A stretch of DNA of 64,000 bases, taken from assembly GCA_001803235.1 (NCBI GenBank), contig MHBL01000037.1, positions 1 through 64,000 of the forward strand, read 5' to 3'. Under the pieces are notes generated by a model. It searched no databases. It saw only the letters and a program-made list of their open reading frames with translations, and was not told where the DNA came from. Source of the stretch: Lentisphaerae bacterium RIFOXYA12_64_32. Lineage in GTDB: Bacteria > Verrucomicrobiota > Lentisphaeria > Oligosphaerales > YB12-FULL-65-16. The position numbers and the translations under genes were made by a program. Shown in pieces: positions 1 to 9,014 of this stretch. The first letter of the stretch is position 1. Each line of letters starts with the position of its first letter.

Positions 1-503
1 CCAGTTTCAGCTTGGTATGACCGGGCGGGCCGGCGCCCGGGGGGCGCTGACGCATTACAGCCTTACAGGCTCCGCGCTGGCGTTTGCTCTGCCGGCGCGG
101 TACGTTGTGTTGGTGAGCTTTCCGTCGCGATACGCGTGCCCGACTTGATTCAATCGGCTGGACCGATGCGTGTTCCGGACGCCCGGCGATGTGGGAGGAG
201 GTGAGTGGCGAGGTTCCCGCCATCACGATTTGCCGGGCGACGGCTGTGCGAGAAATCGGCAAGGCGGGAGCCTTGCCCTACTTCCGTTTGCTATTGCACA
301 GGTCGACAGGACTTCAAGAACGTGACGTGGTTGCTGCCTCAGCGACCTGCGTCTTGCTCTAACAGGGCGGATAGAGGCGACGCTTAGCGGCGCGTCGGAT
401 CCGCGGCGGTGGTCCCAAAACAGAGGGAGGTGCTCAAGGCCATAGATGATGGGATCTCGGTCTTGTGCGGAAGGCAACGAACCACACTGAAAGGAATCAC
501 CCC
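1..503. other. Intergenic region, no gene seen
   Basis: No frame here has a convincing start, ribosome site and composition. Bases 40-58 match, over 19 nt, the right arm of the large inverted repeat at 19576-19629, so a relic of that repeat probably lies at the window edge. A purine-rich GGAGGAGGTGA at 195-205 looks like a Shine-Dalgarno site but sits directly against a GTG whose short frame is not protein-like. Confidence 0.5.
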
Positions 504-623
504 ATGGGCGACAAGAAGAGCAAGAAGGACAAGGCTAAAGGGCAGAGGCAGAAGGACGCCAAGGATGTAAGATCCACCCAGGAGAGACTGAGCAAACAGC
601 AACCCCGGGTCCCCCAAGCCTGA
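504..623 (+). CDS. Small Lys/Gln-rich basic protein (39 aa)
   Basis: A 39-residue protein starting MGDKKSKKDKAKGQRQKD. It is about one quarter lysine, rich in Gln and Asp, with no hydrophobic stretch, so it is probably soluble and disordered. An AAAGGA ribosome site at 490-495 sits 8 nt before the ATG. A perfect 12-bp hairpin (652-681) begins 28 nt after the stop, making a compact single-gene unit. Short proteins of this MGDKxxKxK type occur as unassigned genes in several bacterial groups, from memory. A nucleic-acid-binding or stress role is only a guess from charge. The main risk is that so short a frame is fortuitous, but start, ribosome site, composition and downstream hairpin agree. Confidence 0.62.
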   Translation: MGDKKSKKDKAKGQRQKDAKDVRSTQERLSKQQPRVPQA

Positions 624-651
624 GACTAACTAAGTTGATGCGCACAAGCTG

Positions 652-681
652 CCCAGTGGGGCGCGCCTACGCCCCACTGGG
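652..681 (+). terminator. Perfect 12-bp hairpin after small Lys-rich gene
   Basis: Arms CCCAGTGGGGCG and CGCCCCACTGGG are separated by a 6-nt loop. No T run follows, so it may be a Rho-independent-like stop without a canonical U tract, or a 3' stabilising structure. Confidence 0.5.
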
Positions 682-1050
682 GGGTGCTACAATGTGCGTC
701 GTTACGCCGGACAGATGAGGATGGCCATGACACGCGCCTCCGCCAAACCCTCGCGTGGATCACGGCGGGTTCGCCAGGTCGGTTCCCCGGTTTCCCATCC
801 GTCAGATCCGGTTGATCCGCGGTTCAATCTTTGAATTCGGATTTCTTGACCGCGGATGGTGCGGATGAGCACGGATAAGACAGTTTCGCATCGCCTGCGG
901 GTCTCGCAATCAGATCACCATCATCGTCACACCGAACCGTTCGGGACCCCGTGCGCCTCCGTTGTGCCGTTGCCGGTATGCGGACACCGATGATTTCGGC
1001 GACGGTTCTGCCTCGAACATTGCGCCGTAGACCTCGCCATTGCCCGTTTC
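682..1050. other. Intergenic region with degenerate inverted repeat
   Basis: No gene seen. ATCCGCGGT..CAA at 815-827 and TTGACCGCGGAT at 846-857 form an imperfect inverted repeat. It is followed by a GCGGATGAGCACGGATAA phrase that resembles short dispersed intergenic repeats known from many environmental bacteria. Confidence 0.4.
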
Positions 1051-4000
1051 CTACCGGGCAGCGCGCCAGCAGATGGCCCAGTCATGGTCGGTCGCGCCGA
1101 GGTCGAGCGTGCCGTTGCCGGGGACGGAGAAAGCGCGCTCCTCGCCGGTGTCGAGGTCCGTGGCGGTGATCGCGAGCTTGTCGCCGGGAAGGTTCAGTTG
1201 CACCTGCAGTGGTGCCGGGGCGCGTGAGCGCAGGAACATGTCGCAGCGGCTCATCCCGCCTTTGCCTTCCTCGCGCCACTGGCGGGTGCCGGCGAAGTTG
1301 CGGACGTAGGCGTAACCCTCGGCGTAGCCTTCGCGGGCATTGAAGCGGACCTGCCACCCTGAGCCGACTTTGATGCGTGCCTCGGCCTGGGGCGTTTCGA
1401 ACGTCGCGAGCGTGGCCGTCTTGGCGTAGCCGGCGCTGTTGTCCATGGCGAAATCGAAATCCACGCCGGCGGAGAGGAAGTGCTGTGCGTAGCGGCCCAT
1501 CATGGCGTAGTCCGCAAGGCCTTGCTTGGAGCGGTAGTACTTGTCTTCCGTCCAGTCGTGTGGGCACAGCACGGCCGCGTCGGGCCTCTGGCGCTTCCAC
1601 TCGCGCCAGTCAAACCCGGCGGTGATGCGGTTGGCGAGCAGGAACTGTTCGACCTCAATGCCGCGCGCGTTCCAGAAGAAGCAGCCGGGGTTGCCGTTGG
1701 CGAGCGCGAACCAGATGAGGTCGCGCATGATGTAGCGCCGGTCGGCGTCCTGCGCCTTGGGGTAGTAGCCGAACTCGTCGCCGGCGGTTTCGCCGAACAT
1801 GCAGACGCCGGCCATGCGGCCGTAGCAGGTCAGGACGTCGGCGGCGGCACCGAAGTCAGTGACTTCGGACGTAGAGCCGCGGTGCGGGTACAGGTGATAG
1901 GTATAGAAGTCGATGCCGGACCGCTTTGTCCACCACAGCGGGTCGGCGGTGTGCATGCCGCCGCCGCCGTGACTGGCGCAGATGGGCGTGACCGGGTCGG
2001 CGGCGCGCATGAGTTCAGCCATGTGCCGGGACCAGGACTCGGGGCAGTTCACCATTTCGTTCTCGAACTCCCAGGAGAAGAGCTGCGGGTTGTCCTTGAG
2101 CAGGCCGAACAGTTCGCGGGTGTACTGGTCCTGGCACGCCATGGCGTCCGGGTCGGTGTACTTGTCGGCAATGTTCTCGAGGAACTGCCGGTCGCGGACG
2201 AACCGGCGCTGGTACGGGGGCAGGGCGTCCAGGTTCTCGCCGGCGTAGTACGGGGCGCAGAATGTGTCGAAGGCCTGCTGGCTGAAGTAGGCGGGCTTGG
2301 TGTAGTCCTCGTGCACGGTCAGCATGAAGCGGATGTCGTGCTTGCGCGCCAGGTCGAGGTAGCGCAGGATCTTGGCGAACAGCGGCATGTTGACGCGGCC
2401 GGCCACGTCGAGCGGTTCCATGCCGCGCGGCGTGTGGGCGCGGAGCATGAACCGCATTCCGTTGACGCCCTGGCTGGCGAGGTACTCGAGCCAGTGCACG
2501 AGCTGCTCTTCGGTTGCGTCGACGAATGAGATCAGGCGCCGGCCTTCCTCGCCGTCCTGCGGAATGCCGACCCAGTTGGCGTAGAAACCCCCGAGCGGCA
2601 GCCAGGCCGGGCCGTTGGCGCCTTTGCGGAAGTAGCCGTTGGGATCGAGCACGATCGGGTCTTGCCGCGGTTGGCTGGGCAGCAGGCAGACGGCGGCAGA
2701 CTCACCCTTGAGGCCCTGGTCGTCTTCGACGCGCACGGTGTAGACCCAACGCTTGCTCTCGTCGCCGCGCCACTCGGTCTGCGCGCTGCCGGTCGCGTTC
2801 AGGGGCGTGGCAGCGGCGGCGACGGTTCCGCCCTCGTCCGTGCTCCAGCGCAACGTGCCGGCGCCGGACACGGGATTGTCGAACGCATCCACGAGTTGGG
2901 CGCGCACCGCGAGCGGCAGTTGCGCCGAGCGCAAGGCGATGACCTTCGCCGGTTCGACGCGGTAGTGGTGCGCGGGGCCGGGGACGGTGTCGACGATGAG
3001 GTCTTGTTGGACCGGGCCAGGTGCGAACTCCGCAACGGCGGCAAGCAGGTCGGCGCCGGGCTTGGCCTGGCGGTTCGCGGTGTAGTGCAGGGCGAAGCGT
3101 CCGTTTGCGTCGGTGAGGGCGCGTCGTGCGCTGGTGGGTGACATCGCGAGCGACTTGGCGCCCGCGACGTCCGCCAGCACGCCGTTGCTGGACTTGGCCA
3201 GGAAGACACGCACCGGTTGACCGGCAACCGGGACGCCTGCGGCGTCGATGACTGTGACGGCGATGTCCTGTGTCGCGCCCGCGGCAATGGTGCGCTGCGG
3301 GACCTCGAGTTGGATGCGCGCCGCCGGTGCGGCGGGTGCGCCGATCGTCTCGGTCGCGGCGTGTTCCACGTGGGTGCTGGCGATGAGCCGCACCCAGTCG
3401 ATTTCGACGTGCGCGTCGACTCCGGACGTGGGGTCGATGCGGAAGGCGGAGAGCACGCCGCGCCAGCGTACGTCGTGGCGCAGGTCGATGTGGAGCCGTT
3501 GCCAGGCCTTGCCGGTGACCGTGAACTTGTGATTCAGGAGTGACTCGGCGGCGCCGACACGGCCGAACAGCTCCCAGGGCGCGCTGTCCACGCTCTGGCG
3601 CACGCGCATCTCGAGCACCGGGTACTTGTCCAAGTCGATCGCGAGCTTCTGATGCGTGGTGTCGACCTGACCCCACATGTCACCCCAGATGAAGAACGGG
3701 TCGACGCTGACATCCATGCTGAGGATGCCGTTTTCGACCTTGCGGTTGCGCAGAAATTCAGGTTTGTTTCCCCACTGGTCGATGCCGCAGAAGGTGCCGT
3801 CGTTGAAGTCCCAGGGCTTGCCGCTGGCGGCGGTAGCATAGTCCGGCACGGGCGGCGGTTGGGGAGCAGGGGCAGTCTCGGCTGCCGCGGACATGATGCG
3901 GCGGCTGAGCAGCGGTTCGGCAACCTCGTAGCTGTAAGCCTGGAAATAGAGCGTGGGGGCGCCTGCGTCGGGCAGGTTGGGCTGTTGCCATTCGGCGATA

Positions 4001-4962
4001 CCGTCTTCGACCCGCAACGGGATGACGTTTCCCTGGGGATCGACCAGGCGCAGCGAATCGGGGTCCACTGCGGCCGACGGCGCCAGGCTTGCCGCTTCGG
4101 CGGCGATCCGGAGCGGGCACTGGAAGAACCCGCCGGGTGCGGCTCCCGCGGGCATAACCATCGCGGCCCGGAACGGCCAGGCGGCATTCCACCAGCCTGC
4201 GACATTGCGTGTTGCCGGGGCGGCGGCGGGTTGGTCGTACGCCGCGGTGCCGTTGCGGACAGTCTTGACGGCGCTGGCGATGTCCGCAGGGGGCAGGGCC
4301 TCGCCGTAGATGAACAGATCGTCGATGTCGCCGTCAAGGTAGTCGGGCGAGCCGTCCTGGTCGCGGCCGACGGCCATGACGGTGTCGGTCGGGCCGACGT
4401 CAATCTGCTTGCCTGCCAGGTTCGCGACCGGCGCGCCGTCGAGGAACAGGGCCATGGACGCGTCGGGTTTTCCTGAGTTGACACCGGCCCATGTCGCCGC
4501 GACGTGGTGCCAGTCGCCGGGCTTCCACTCGCTAACGGGTGCGGACACCGCGAACGTGACACCTTCGGTAAGGCTGTAGATGACGAACGTGCACTGGCCG
4601 CCGCCGAAGCTGATCGTCCACCGGTTCAGGCCGTAGTGCGGTCGCCCATCGCGTTGGCCGTAGAGGCAGAAGAAGACATGGCTGGCGGGGTCTGTGCCGG
4701 TCCAGTGCGGGCGGACCCAGGCGGCCACGGTGCCTGTCTCGACACGGAAGTTGCCGGGCACGGCGAACTGGCAGTCCGAACGCAGCACGGCCGCTTTGCC
4801 GCGCAGGCCATCGGTCAGTTCAAGTGCTTGGCTTGCCATGCCAGGGCCGCCACTGGCTAACGGTGCGTCAAACGGTGCATAGAGCAACGGGGCAGGGGCG
4901 GCGGTTGCGGCCGTGGCGAATGTGACGATAGCGACCGAAGTCGAGAGAAAGCGGGCGATCAT
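1051..4962 (-). CDS. Secreted multidomain glycoside hydrolase-like protein (LamG, Ig-like, GH-A TIM barrel)
   Basis: A 1303-aa exported protein. Residues 1-22 are a Sec signal peptide. About 55-220 is a LamG/concanavalin-like domain (FRVETGTVAAWVRPHW; a DGDIDDLFIYGEAL end). About 260-345 resembles a DUF2341-type module, 380-530 is a beta-rich carbohydrate-binding region and 545-760 is Ig-like (Big-type). About 770-1240 is a clan GH-A (GH5-like) TIM barrel beginning LDPNGYFRKG. Likely acid/base is E969 in WEFENEM and likely nucleophile E1058 in MFGETAGDE; both assignments follow from GH-A strand 4 and 7 motifs. The start is fixed by AAGGAGG 6 nt upstream. It probably cleaves an extracellular polysaccharide; the substrate cannot be read from sequence. 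It stands alone, with a dispersed repeat just upstream. Confidence 0.85.
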   Translation of the reverse strand: MIARFLSTSVAIVTFATAATAAPAPLLYAPFDAPLASGGPGMASQALELTDGLRGKAAVLRSDCQFAVPGNFRVETGTVAAWVRPHWTGTDPASHVFFCLYGQRDGRPHYGLNRWTISFGGGQCTFVIYSLTEGVTFAVSAPVSEWKPGDWHHVAATWAGVNSGKPDASMALFLDGAPVANLAGKQIDVGPTDTVMAVGRDQDGSPDYLDGDIDDLFIYGEALPPADIASAVKTVRNGTAAYDQPAAAPATRNVAGWWNAAWPFRAAMVMPAGAAPGGFFQCPLRIAAEAASLAPSAAVDPDSLRLVDPQGNVIPLRVEDGIAEWQQPNLPDAGAPTLYFQAYSYEVAEPLLSRRIMSAAAETAPAPQPPPVPDYATAASGKPWDFNDGTFCGIDQWGNKPEFLRNRKVENGILSMDVSVDPFFIWGDMWGQVDTTHQKLAIDLDKYPVLEMRVRQSVDSAPWELFGRVGAAESLLNHKFTVTGKAWQRLHIDLRHDVRWRGVLSAFRIDPTSGVDAHVEIDWVRLIASTHVEHAATETIGAPAAPAARIQLEVPQRTIAAGATQDIAVTVIDAAGVPVAGQPVRVFLAKSSNGVLADVAGAKSLAMSPTSARRALTDANGRFALHYTANRQAKPGADLLAAVAEFAPGPVQQDLIVDTVPGPAHHYRVEPAKVIALRSAQLPLAVRAQLVDAFDNPVSGAGTLRWSTDEGGTVAAAATPLNATGSAQTEWRGDESKRWVYTVRVEDDQGLKGESAAVCLLPSQPRQDPIVLDPNGYFRKGANGPAWLPLGGFYANWVGIPQDGEEGRRLISFVDATEEQLVHWLEYLASQGVNGMRFMLRAHTPRGMEPLDVAGRVNMPLFAKILRYLDLARKHDIRFMLTVHEDYTKPAYFSQQAFDTFCAPYYAGENLDALPPYQRRFVRDRQFLENIADKYTDPDAMACQDQYTRELFGLLKDNPQLFSWEFENEMVNCPESWSRHMAELMRAADPVTPICASHGGGGMHTADPLWWTKRSGIDFYTYHLYPHRGSTSEVTDFGAAADVLTCYGRMAGVCMFGETAGDEFGYYPKAQDADRRYIMRDLIWFALANGNPGCFFWNARGIEVEQFLLANRITAGFDWREWKRQRPDAAVLCPHDWTEDKYYRSKQGLADYAMMGRYAQHFLSAGVDFDFAMDNSAGYAKTATLATFETPQAEARIKVGSGWQVRFNAREGYAEGYAYVRNFAGTRQWREEGKGGMSRCDMFLRSRAPAPLQVQLNLPGDKLAITATDLDTGEERAFSVPGNGTLDLGATDHDWAICWRAAR

Positions 4963-4980
4963 TTGAGACCTCCTTGGGCG

Positions 4981-5128
4981 GCGGCTCGGCGCGTCTCGCG
5001 CCGAAGCGGGGGCGCCTGCCGGACCTGTCCGCCGAAGCTATCCGGCGACGGTGGATCTCCGGCCCCGGGCCTCGGTCCGGGACGGACCCGAGCCCCCTAC
5101 TGCGGTCGCGGAGGTCCCGCGCCACTGT
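4981..5128 (+). repeat. Dispersed repeat family A, copy 1
   Basis: This copy shares with 8815-8930 and the reverse complement of 20974-21090 an opening GGCTCGGxGCGTC.CGCGCC, a central hairpin around GGCCTCGGTCCGGGAC, and a close of GGAGGTCCCGCGCCACTG. It carries about 30 extra bases before the central hairpin. It lies in the gap between two minus-strand genes. Confidence 0.8.
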
Positions 5129-5141
5129 CGAGGCATGGCCC

Positions 5142-5612
5142 TCATGCCGTCGGTGGGGAAATGTGTTCCATCACCTTGCGTCCCGCCGGCGTAGGGGCCA
5201 GTTTTGTGTCGCCACCCAGTTGCACCAGGTTGGCGGCAATGAGATTTACCAGGACGGCGCGCACGGCGTGTTCGGGCAGGGGCGGTTGCTGGAGCCGCGA
5301 CGGGAGCCCATTCAGCACCGTGGTCACCTCGGGAACGGTAAGCTGCCGTTCGCTCTTGACCAGGACCTGCAAGATACTGCGGGACGCGGCCGAGACCTCG
5401 AAGAACTTCAGGAGGTTGCTGAGAATCTCGTCCTGGTCCGGAGTCGGTTTCAGGCTGTGTCCCGGTTCGTCTGGCATCGGGCCCATGATGGAATTGACGA
5501 GGCGGGCGATTTCCTCCGGCGACGCGCGGCGGCTGAACAGGGTGCGGACAATCAGCACGACGCCCCAGATGCACAGGGCCGCGACAAGAAGTGGAATCAG
5601 AATCTGGTCCAT
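5142..5612 (-). CDS. Membrane-anchored protein with winged-helix-like cytoplasmic domain
   Basis: A 156-aa protein of unknown function. Residues 4-25 (ILIPLLVAALCIWGVVLIV) form one membrane helix. The rest is charged and mostly helical. About 75-150 (ILQVLVKSERQLTVPEVTTVL, then LVNLIAANLVQL and a hairpin) reads like a MarR/winged-helix fold, an inference from the pattern only. The start at 5612 is chosen because GGAGGAG lies 5 nt upstream; a longer open frame to 5729 has no such site and lower-quality N-terminal sequence. It is flanked by repeat families A and B. A membrane-tethered regulator or a segregation-like adaptor are both possible. Confidence 0.72.
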   Translation of the reverse strand: MDQILIPLLVAALCIWGVVLIVRTLFSRRASPEEIARLVNSIMGPMPDEPGHSLKPTPDQDEILSNLLKFFEVSAASRSILQVLVKSERQLTVPEVTTVLNGLPSRLQQPPLPEHAVRAVLVNLIAANLVQLGGDTKLAPTPAGRKVMEHISPPTA

Positions 5613-5750
5613 GCTACTCCTCCGCGCCGCCGTCTCCGCCGATGGTTTCCTCGCGGCGCTTCCTGACGGCGAGCTTTCCCGACGAACCGAACAATTGTGA
5701 ACGATAGTCGCCGAACCAGCCATGCGCAAGGCCTTGCGGCGCGGCGGGGA

Positions 5751-5873
5751 ACCGCGGGCGGCCCCCCGCCCGCTGGCACCGCGCGGAGGCCGCGCGGGGT
5801 ACAGCCGGAGCCGTACCGCTGGACCGAGGTACGGCCCGGATAGCCGCGAACGCGACGGTTAATAGCATTGGGG
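5751..5873 (+). repeat. Dispersed repeat family B, copy 1 (left end lacking)
   Basis: Nearly identical to 31677-31795. It begins with hairpin GCGGGCGG-CCCC-CCGCCCGC, then a GCGCGGAGGCCGCGCG palindrome, and ends GACGGTTAATAGCATTGG. The matching left terminal repeat seen in copy 2 is absent here. It lies within about 25 nt of the 3' end of the minus-strand gene at 5897, the same arrangement as copy 2. Confidence 0.85.
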
Positions 5874-5896
5874 TGCGGGCGGCGCCCCCCCCCGCG

Positions 5897-8674
5897 CTAC
5901 CGTACCAGCTCGATCACGCCGGCGTTGCCGACTTCCCAGGTGGCGGCGTCGGTGCCTTGCCAGAGCAGCCAGAGTTCGTCGGCGGTTTTGCGCACGCTGA
6001 TGTTGAAGGCGAACTTGGTGTCTTTGGCCGGGTCGATACCGAGCGAGGCGAACGGGATGCGCCACTCCGTGGTCCAGCGTTTTGCGTCGACCATCTTCGC
6101 GCCGTACTGGACGCCCTCCGCGACGCGCTTCACCACCGCGGCCGGGGTCCCGGGTTCGTCCGAGCTGACGAAGGAACCGGACGGGAACCCGCGCAGGACC
6201 AGGATCGGCGCGTCCTTGCCCGCGGCCGGATTGCGGATCGCGAGCTCGACCGCGTCGTCCTGCCCCCAGGTGTTGCCGGGGCGGATGATGGTTTTCGGGT
6301 TGATGCTGTTGTCGATGGCCACGTACAGCGCGGTGTCGTCCCAGGCGAGCCAGGCGGTGCTCGGTGGCGAGGTCTTCTCGCCTTGCAGGCCTTGCTCAAT
6401 CACGATGCCCTTGGCCGCATCGAGTCCGGACCATTCTTCCGGGGTGAGCGTGCCGTCGATCATCACCGGTGCAGATAGGCGTGGTACCTTGACGACTGCG
6501 GGGGCGGTGCGTAGGGCCTTCTTCGCCGGGGGGGCCGGCGTCTCGGGCTTGGTGCGGACTTCGCACACGACCGGCCAGGAGACGCGCAGGTCGTCCGGGT
6601 ACAGTCCGATCTTCTCGATGGGAATACGCTGGAACCCGAGCTTCCAGGCGGGCGAGTCGTCGCGGAGCTGGAAGTTCAGGTGCTCGGCATCGACGAACTT
6701 CGGGTCTTCGTCAACGAGATTGTCGGTGAGTGCGACACCCGGCTTGGCCTTGCCTTCGATCTCGTCCCACTTGCCGCCCACGCAGATGTTGCGGGTGACA
6801 ATGTTGCCGCGGGGTTCGGCGTAGTTGCCCTCGAGGTAGGTCAGCAGTTGCGGGTAGCGACTGCACCAGGGCTCCTCCTTGTACGGCACCTCTTCGAGGC
6901 GTTGCTTCATGGTGGGCACGGAGGCCGCGGCCCAGCCCATCATCCGCGCGTCCACATGCAGCGCCGGCTTGCAGTCCACGAAGACATTGTTCTCGACCAC
7001 GTTGTCGTGGCCGCCGCCAATGAACGCGGCGCGTGGCACCTGGTAGAAGATATTGCCGAACATGGTGGCGGAGCAGAACATATCGTCGAGGTAGACGCCA
7101 TTGCAGCCGCGGCCTTCGAAGCCGTAGATGTGGTGGAAGTAGTTGTAGCGGATCATGTGCCCGCGCATGGCGGGGTTGTAGCCGGCGTACATGACCCCGG
7201 CGTCGTTGGAGCCGTAGACGACGCTGTGGAACTCGTTGTACTCGAACAGGTGGTCGTTGCCGCCCCACATGACGGCCATGTGCGGGGCATCGTTGAACAG
7301 GTTGTGGGTGACGCGATTGCCCACGCCGCCGACCTGCACGCCCGGCTTGCAGATGGGGTTCCATCGTCCGAACTTGAAGAAGTGGCAATTGTCCACGTAA
7401 AGGCCGGCTGGGGTGAGGGTCTTGCGGTCGCCGCCGTTCATCGAGACACCGCCCTCGGCCATGTTGTACAAGTCGCAGCCGACGATGCCACTCGCCTTGC
7501 CGCTCAGGCTCGCAGCCCACCCGCCGGTGTTGCGGATTACGGAACCGGTCACGCGCACCTGGTTGACGTTGTCCAGTGACAGGGCCGTGCCGCGACTGCA
7601 CTCGAAGGTCATGCGGTGCAGCGTCAGGTACGCCACATCCTTCATCTGTACCAAGGCCGGCGCCACCGAGACCATGGCGTCGCCCGAGTCCAGGGGGGCC
7701 GGCGGCCAGAAGTAGAGGATGCCGGCGTCGCGGTCCATGTACCATTCGCCGGGTTGATCGAGTTCCGGCAGCAGATTGTAGGCGTAGTACCACTGGCCTT
7801 TGCGGAAGCCATACGAGTGGACGGGCTCCGGATCGAGGGTGATGACCTTCTTCTCGGTATCGACGGACTCGATCCTGAGGCGCTGGTCGGCCCAGTCCCA
7901 GAACCACCAACCGTGGAGCATGACGTTCTTCTCAGCCGTCCAGCGCGTTGGGCGGTCGCCGTCGTAGGTGAACTTGCCGATCTTGTCGCCGGGGATGCCG
8001 TGGATTTTGTGCGGCGCGCCGCCGACCACGTCGACGATATGCGCGAAGCCTTCGTTCGGCCAGCGCGCGACGGTCATGGGTTTGTCCTGGAAGAACAGTT
8101 CCATTCCCGGTTGGGACTGGCCCCAACCGGGTCCCGCTTTGACCTCGGCGTAGTCGATGAGGCCTTGGGCGCGCAAGTCGGCCTGGCGCACCTTGTCGCG
8201 CGCCGATTCGTCGAGCCGTGCGAGCACCGCCGGGTCCGTGACGGGCTGCCAGCCGGTGACGACCTTGCCGCCGACGATGCGGGCGACCTCACCCTTGCGG
8301 CCGCGGTACGTGACAGGCGCCGGTTCGGTGCCCGAGTCCTCCGCGGTGAGCGCGAGCGGCGCAGTGCGCTCATACACACCGCCGGCGAGTTCCACGACGA
8401 CCGGGCCGGTGGGGAGCGTGCCGGCTTTTCGGAGGTTCCGCAGTTCGTCGCGGGCGCGCTCGAGCGTCGCGAACGGTCCGTCCGTCTTGGCGTTGTTGGG
8501 GGCAGGCAGTTTTCCGGACCAGGCGTCGTTGCCGGTCGGCGCGAGATAGAGCATGGCCGGCGGTTCGGCAGCGGCTGCCGCGGCCGCGTCCTGCTGTGCC
8601 GGCGCTGACGACGGACAGGCGCAGATCATGGCAAGAACGAGGCCACTGGACAGACCTGTGAGATGACGCATCAT
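5897..8674 (-). CDS. Secreted parallel beta-helix carbohydrate-active protein (GH141-like) with CBM9-like C-terminus
   Basis: A 925-aa protein with a Sec signal (LSSGLVLAMICACPSSAPA). After the signal comes the phrase YLAPTGNDAWSGKLPAPNN..GPFATLERARDELR..LPTGPVVVEL, the N-terminal signature of right-handed parallel beta-helix enzymes such as GH141. Residues ~80-720 carry the irregular beta-helix rungs (VRVTGSVIRNTGGWA, NRVTHNLFND, HMIRYNYFHHIYGF, NVVENNVFVDCKPAL). About 735-925 is a CBM9/DOMON-like domain (MIDGTLTPEEWSGL, GQDDAVELAIRN, TEWRIPFASLGI). The ATG at 8674 follows GAGAAGGGGAACC; a longer frame to 8755 lacks a signal peptide at its start. GH141 members act on fucose- or xylose-containing glycans; the exact activity here is unknown. 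It is probably monocistronic. Confidence 0.85.
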   Translation of the reverse strand: MMRHLTGLSSGLVLAMICACPSSAPAQQDAAAAAAAEPPAMLYLAPTGNDAWSGKLPAPNNAKTDGPFATLERARDELRNLRKAGTLPTGPVVVELAGGVYERTAPLALTAEDSGTEPAPVTYRGRKGEVARIVGGKVVTGWQPVTDPAVLARLDESARDKVRQADLRAQGLIDYAEVKAGPGWGQSQPGMELFFQDKPMTVARWPNEGFAHIVDVVGGAPHKIHGIPGDKIGKFTYDGDRPTRWTAEKNVMLHGWWFWDWADQRLRIESVDTEKKVITLDPEPVHSYGFRKGQWYYAYNLLPELDQPGEWYMDRDAGILYFWPPAPLDSGDAMVSVAPALVQMKDVAYLTLHRMTFECSRGTALSLDNVNQVRVTGSVIRNTGGWAASLSGKASGIVGCDLYNMAEGGVSMNGGDRKTLTPAGLYVDNCHFFKFGRWNPICKPGVQVGGVGNRVTHNLFNDAPHMAVMWGGNDHLFEYNEFHSVVYGSNDAGVMYAGYNPAMRGHMIRYNYFHHIYGFEGRGCNGVYLDDMFCSATMFGNIFYQVPRAAFIGGGHDNVVENNVFVDCKPALHVDARMMGWAAASVPTMKQRLEEVPYKEEPWCSRYPQLLTYLEGNYAEPRGNIVTRNICVGGKWDEIEGKAKPGVALTDNLVDEDPKFVDAEHLNFQLRDDSPAWKLGFQRIPIEKIGLYPDDLRVSWPVVCEVRTKPETPAPPAKKALRTAPAVVKVPRLSAPVMIDGTLTPEEWSGLDAAKGIVIEQGLQGEKTSPPSTAWLAWDDTALYVAIDNSINPKTIIRPGNTWGQDDAVELAIRNPAAGKDAPILVLRGFPSGSFVSSDEPGTPAAVVKRVAEGVQYGAKMVDAKRWTTEWRIPFASLGIDPAKDTKFAFNISVRKTADELWLLWQGTDAATWEVGNAGVIELVR

Positions 8675-8814
8675 GGCAGGTTCCCCTTCTCTGTACTGGC
8701 GGTGTGTTGGCGTGCCCGTTCGGGTATTGTAGTGCCGCGCCGCCGCCGTTGCCAATGGTCAAGGGGAAAGCGCAGCGTGACGACCGAACGGGCAAGGTTC
8801 ACGCGCTGTGTGCA

Positions 8815-8930
8815 GTGGCTCGGAGCGTCCCGCGCCGAAGTGGGGTGATCGGGCCGGTCCCCGGCCGAGGGCCTCGGTCCGGGACGGATCCGAGCACCCT
8901 ACTGCGGTCCCGGAGGTCCCGCGCCACTGG
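8815..8930 (+). repeat. Dispersed repeat family A, copy 2
   Basis: The most compact copy. It runs from GTGGCTCGGAGCGTCCCG to GGTCCCGCGCCACTGG, with a strong central hairpin (GTCCCCGGCCGAGG / CCTCGGTCCGGGAC). It lies in the divergent spacer between the beta-helix gene and the zeta-toxin promoter. Confidence 0.85.
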
Positions 8931-8976
8931 CCGTGCCGCGCAACAGTGTCCGGCGGGGCGAGGCTGCCGTGCGCTC

Positions 8977-9004
8977 TTGAACTTGCCTGGGCTTCCGGTA
9001 TAAT
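8977..9004 (+). promoter_or_regulatory. Sigma70-type promoter of the zeta toxin pair
   Basis: A TTGAAC -35 box (8977-8982), 16-nt spacer and perfect TATAAT -10 (8999-9004). Expected transcription start is near 9010-9012, only a few bases before the ATG at 9015, which predicts a leaderless or nearly leaderless message. No ribosome site precedes that ATG, which fits. Confidence 0.65.
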
Positions 9005-9014
9005 GCATCACATC

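Noticed and set aside
205-387. 60-codon frame after a strong GGAGGAGGTGA
   Set aside because: The purine run touches the GTG (no spacing), and the product is Arg/Cys/Pro-rich with no coding style.
1480-2529. 349-codon plus-strand open frame opposite the GH-A gene
   Set aside because: Antisense shadow in GC-rich DNA: Val/Gly/Ala/His-rich, no ribosome site, no motif; the minus strand has clear domains and a perfect ribosome site.
6711-7910. 399-codon minus-strand frame inside the beta-helix gene
   Set aside because: Arg/Pro-rich out-of-frame reading of a well-supported gene on the same strand.
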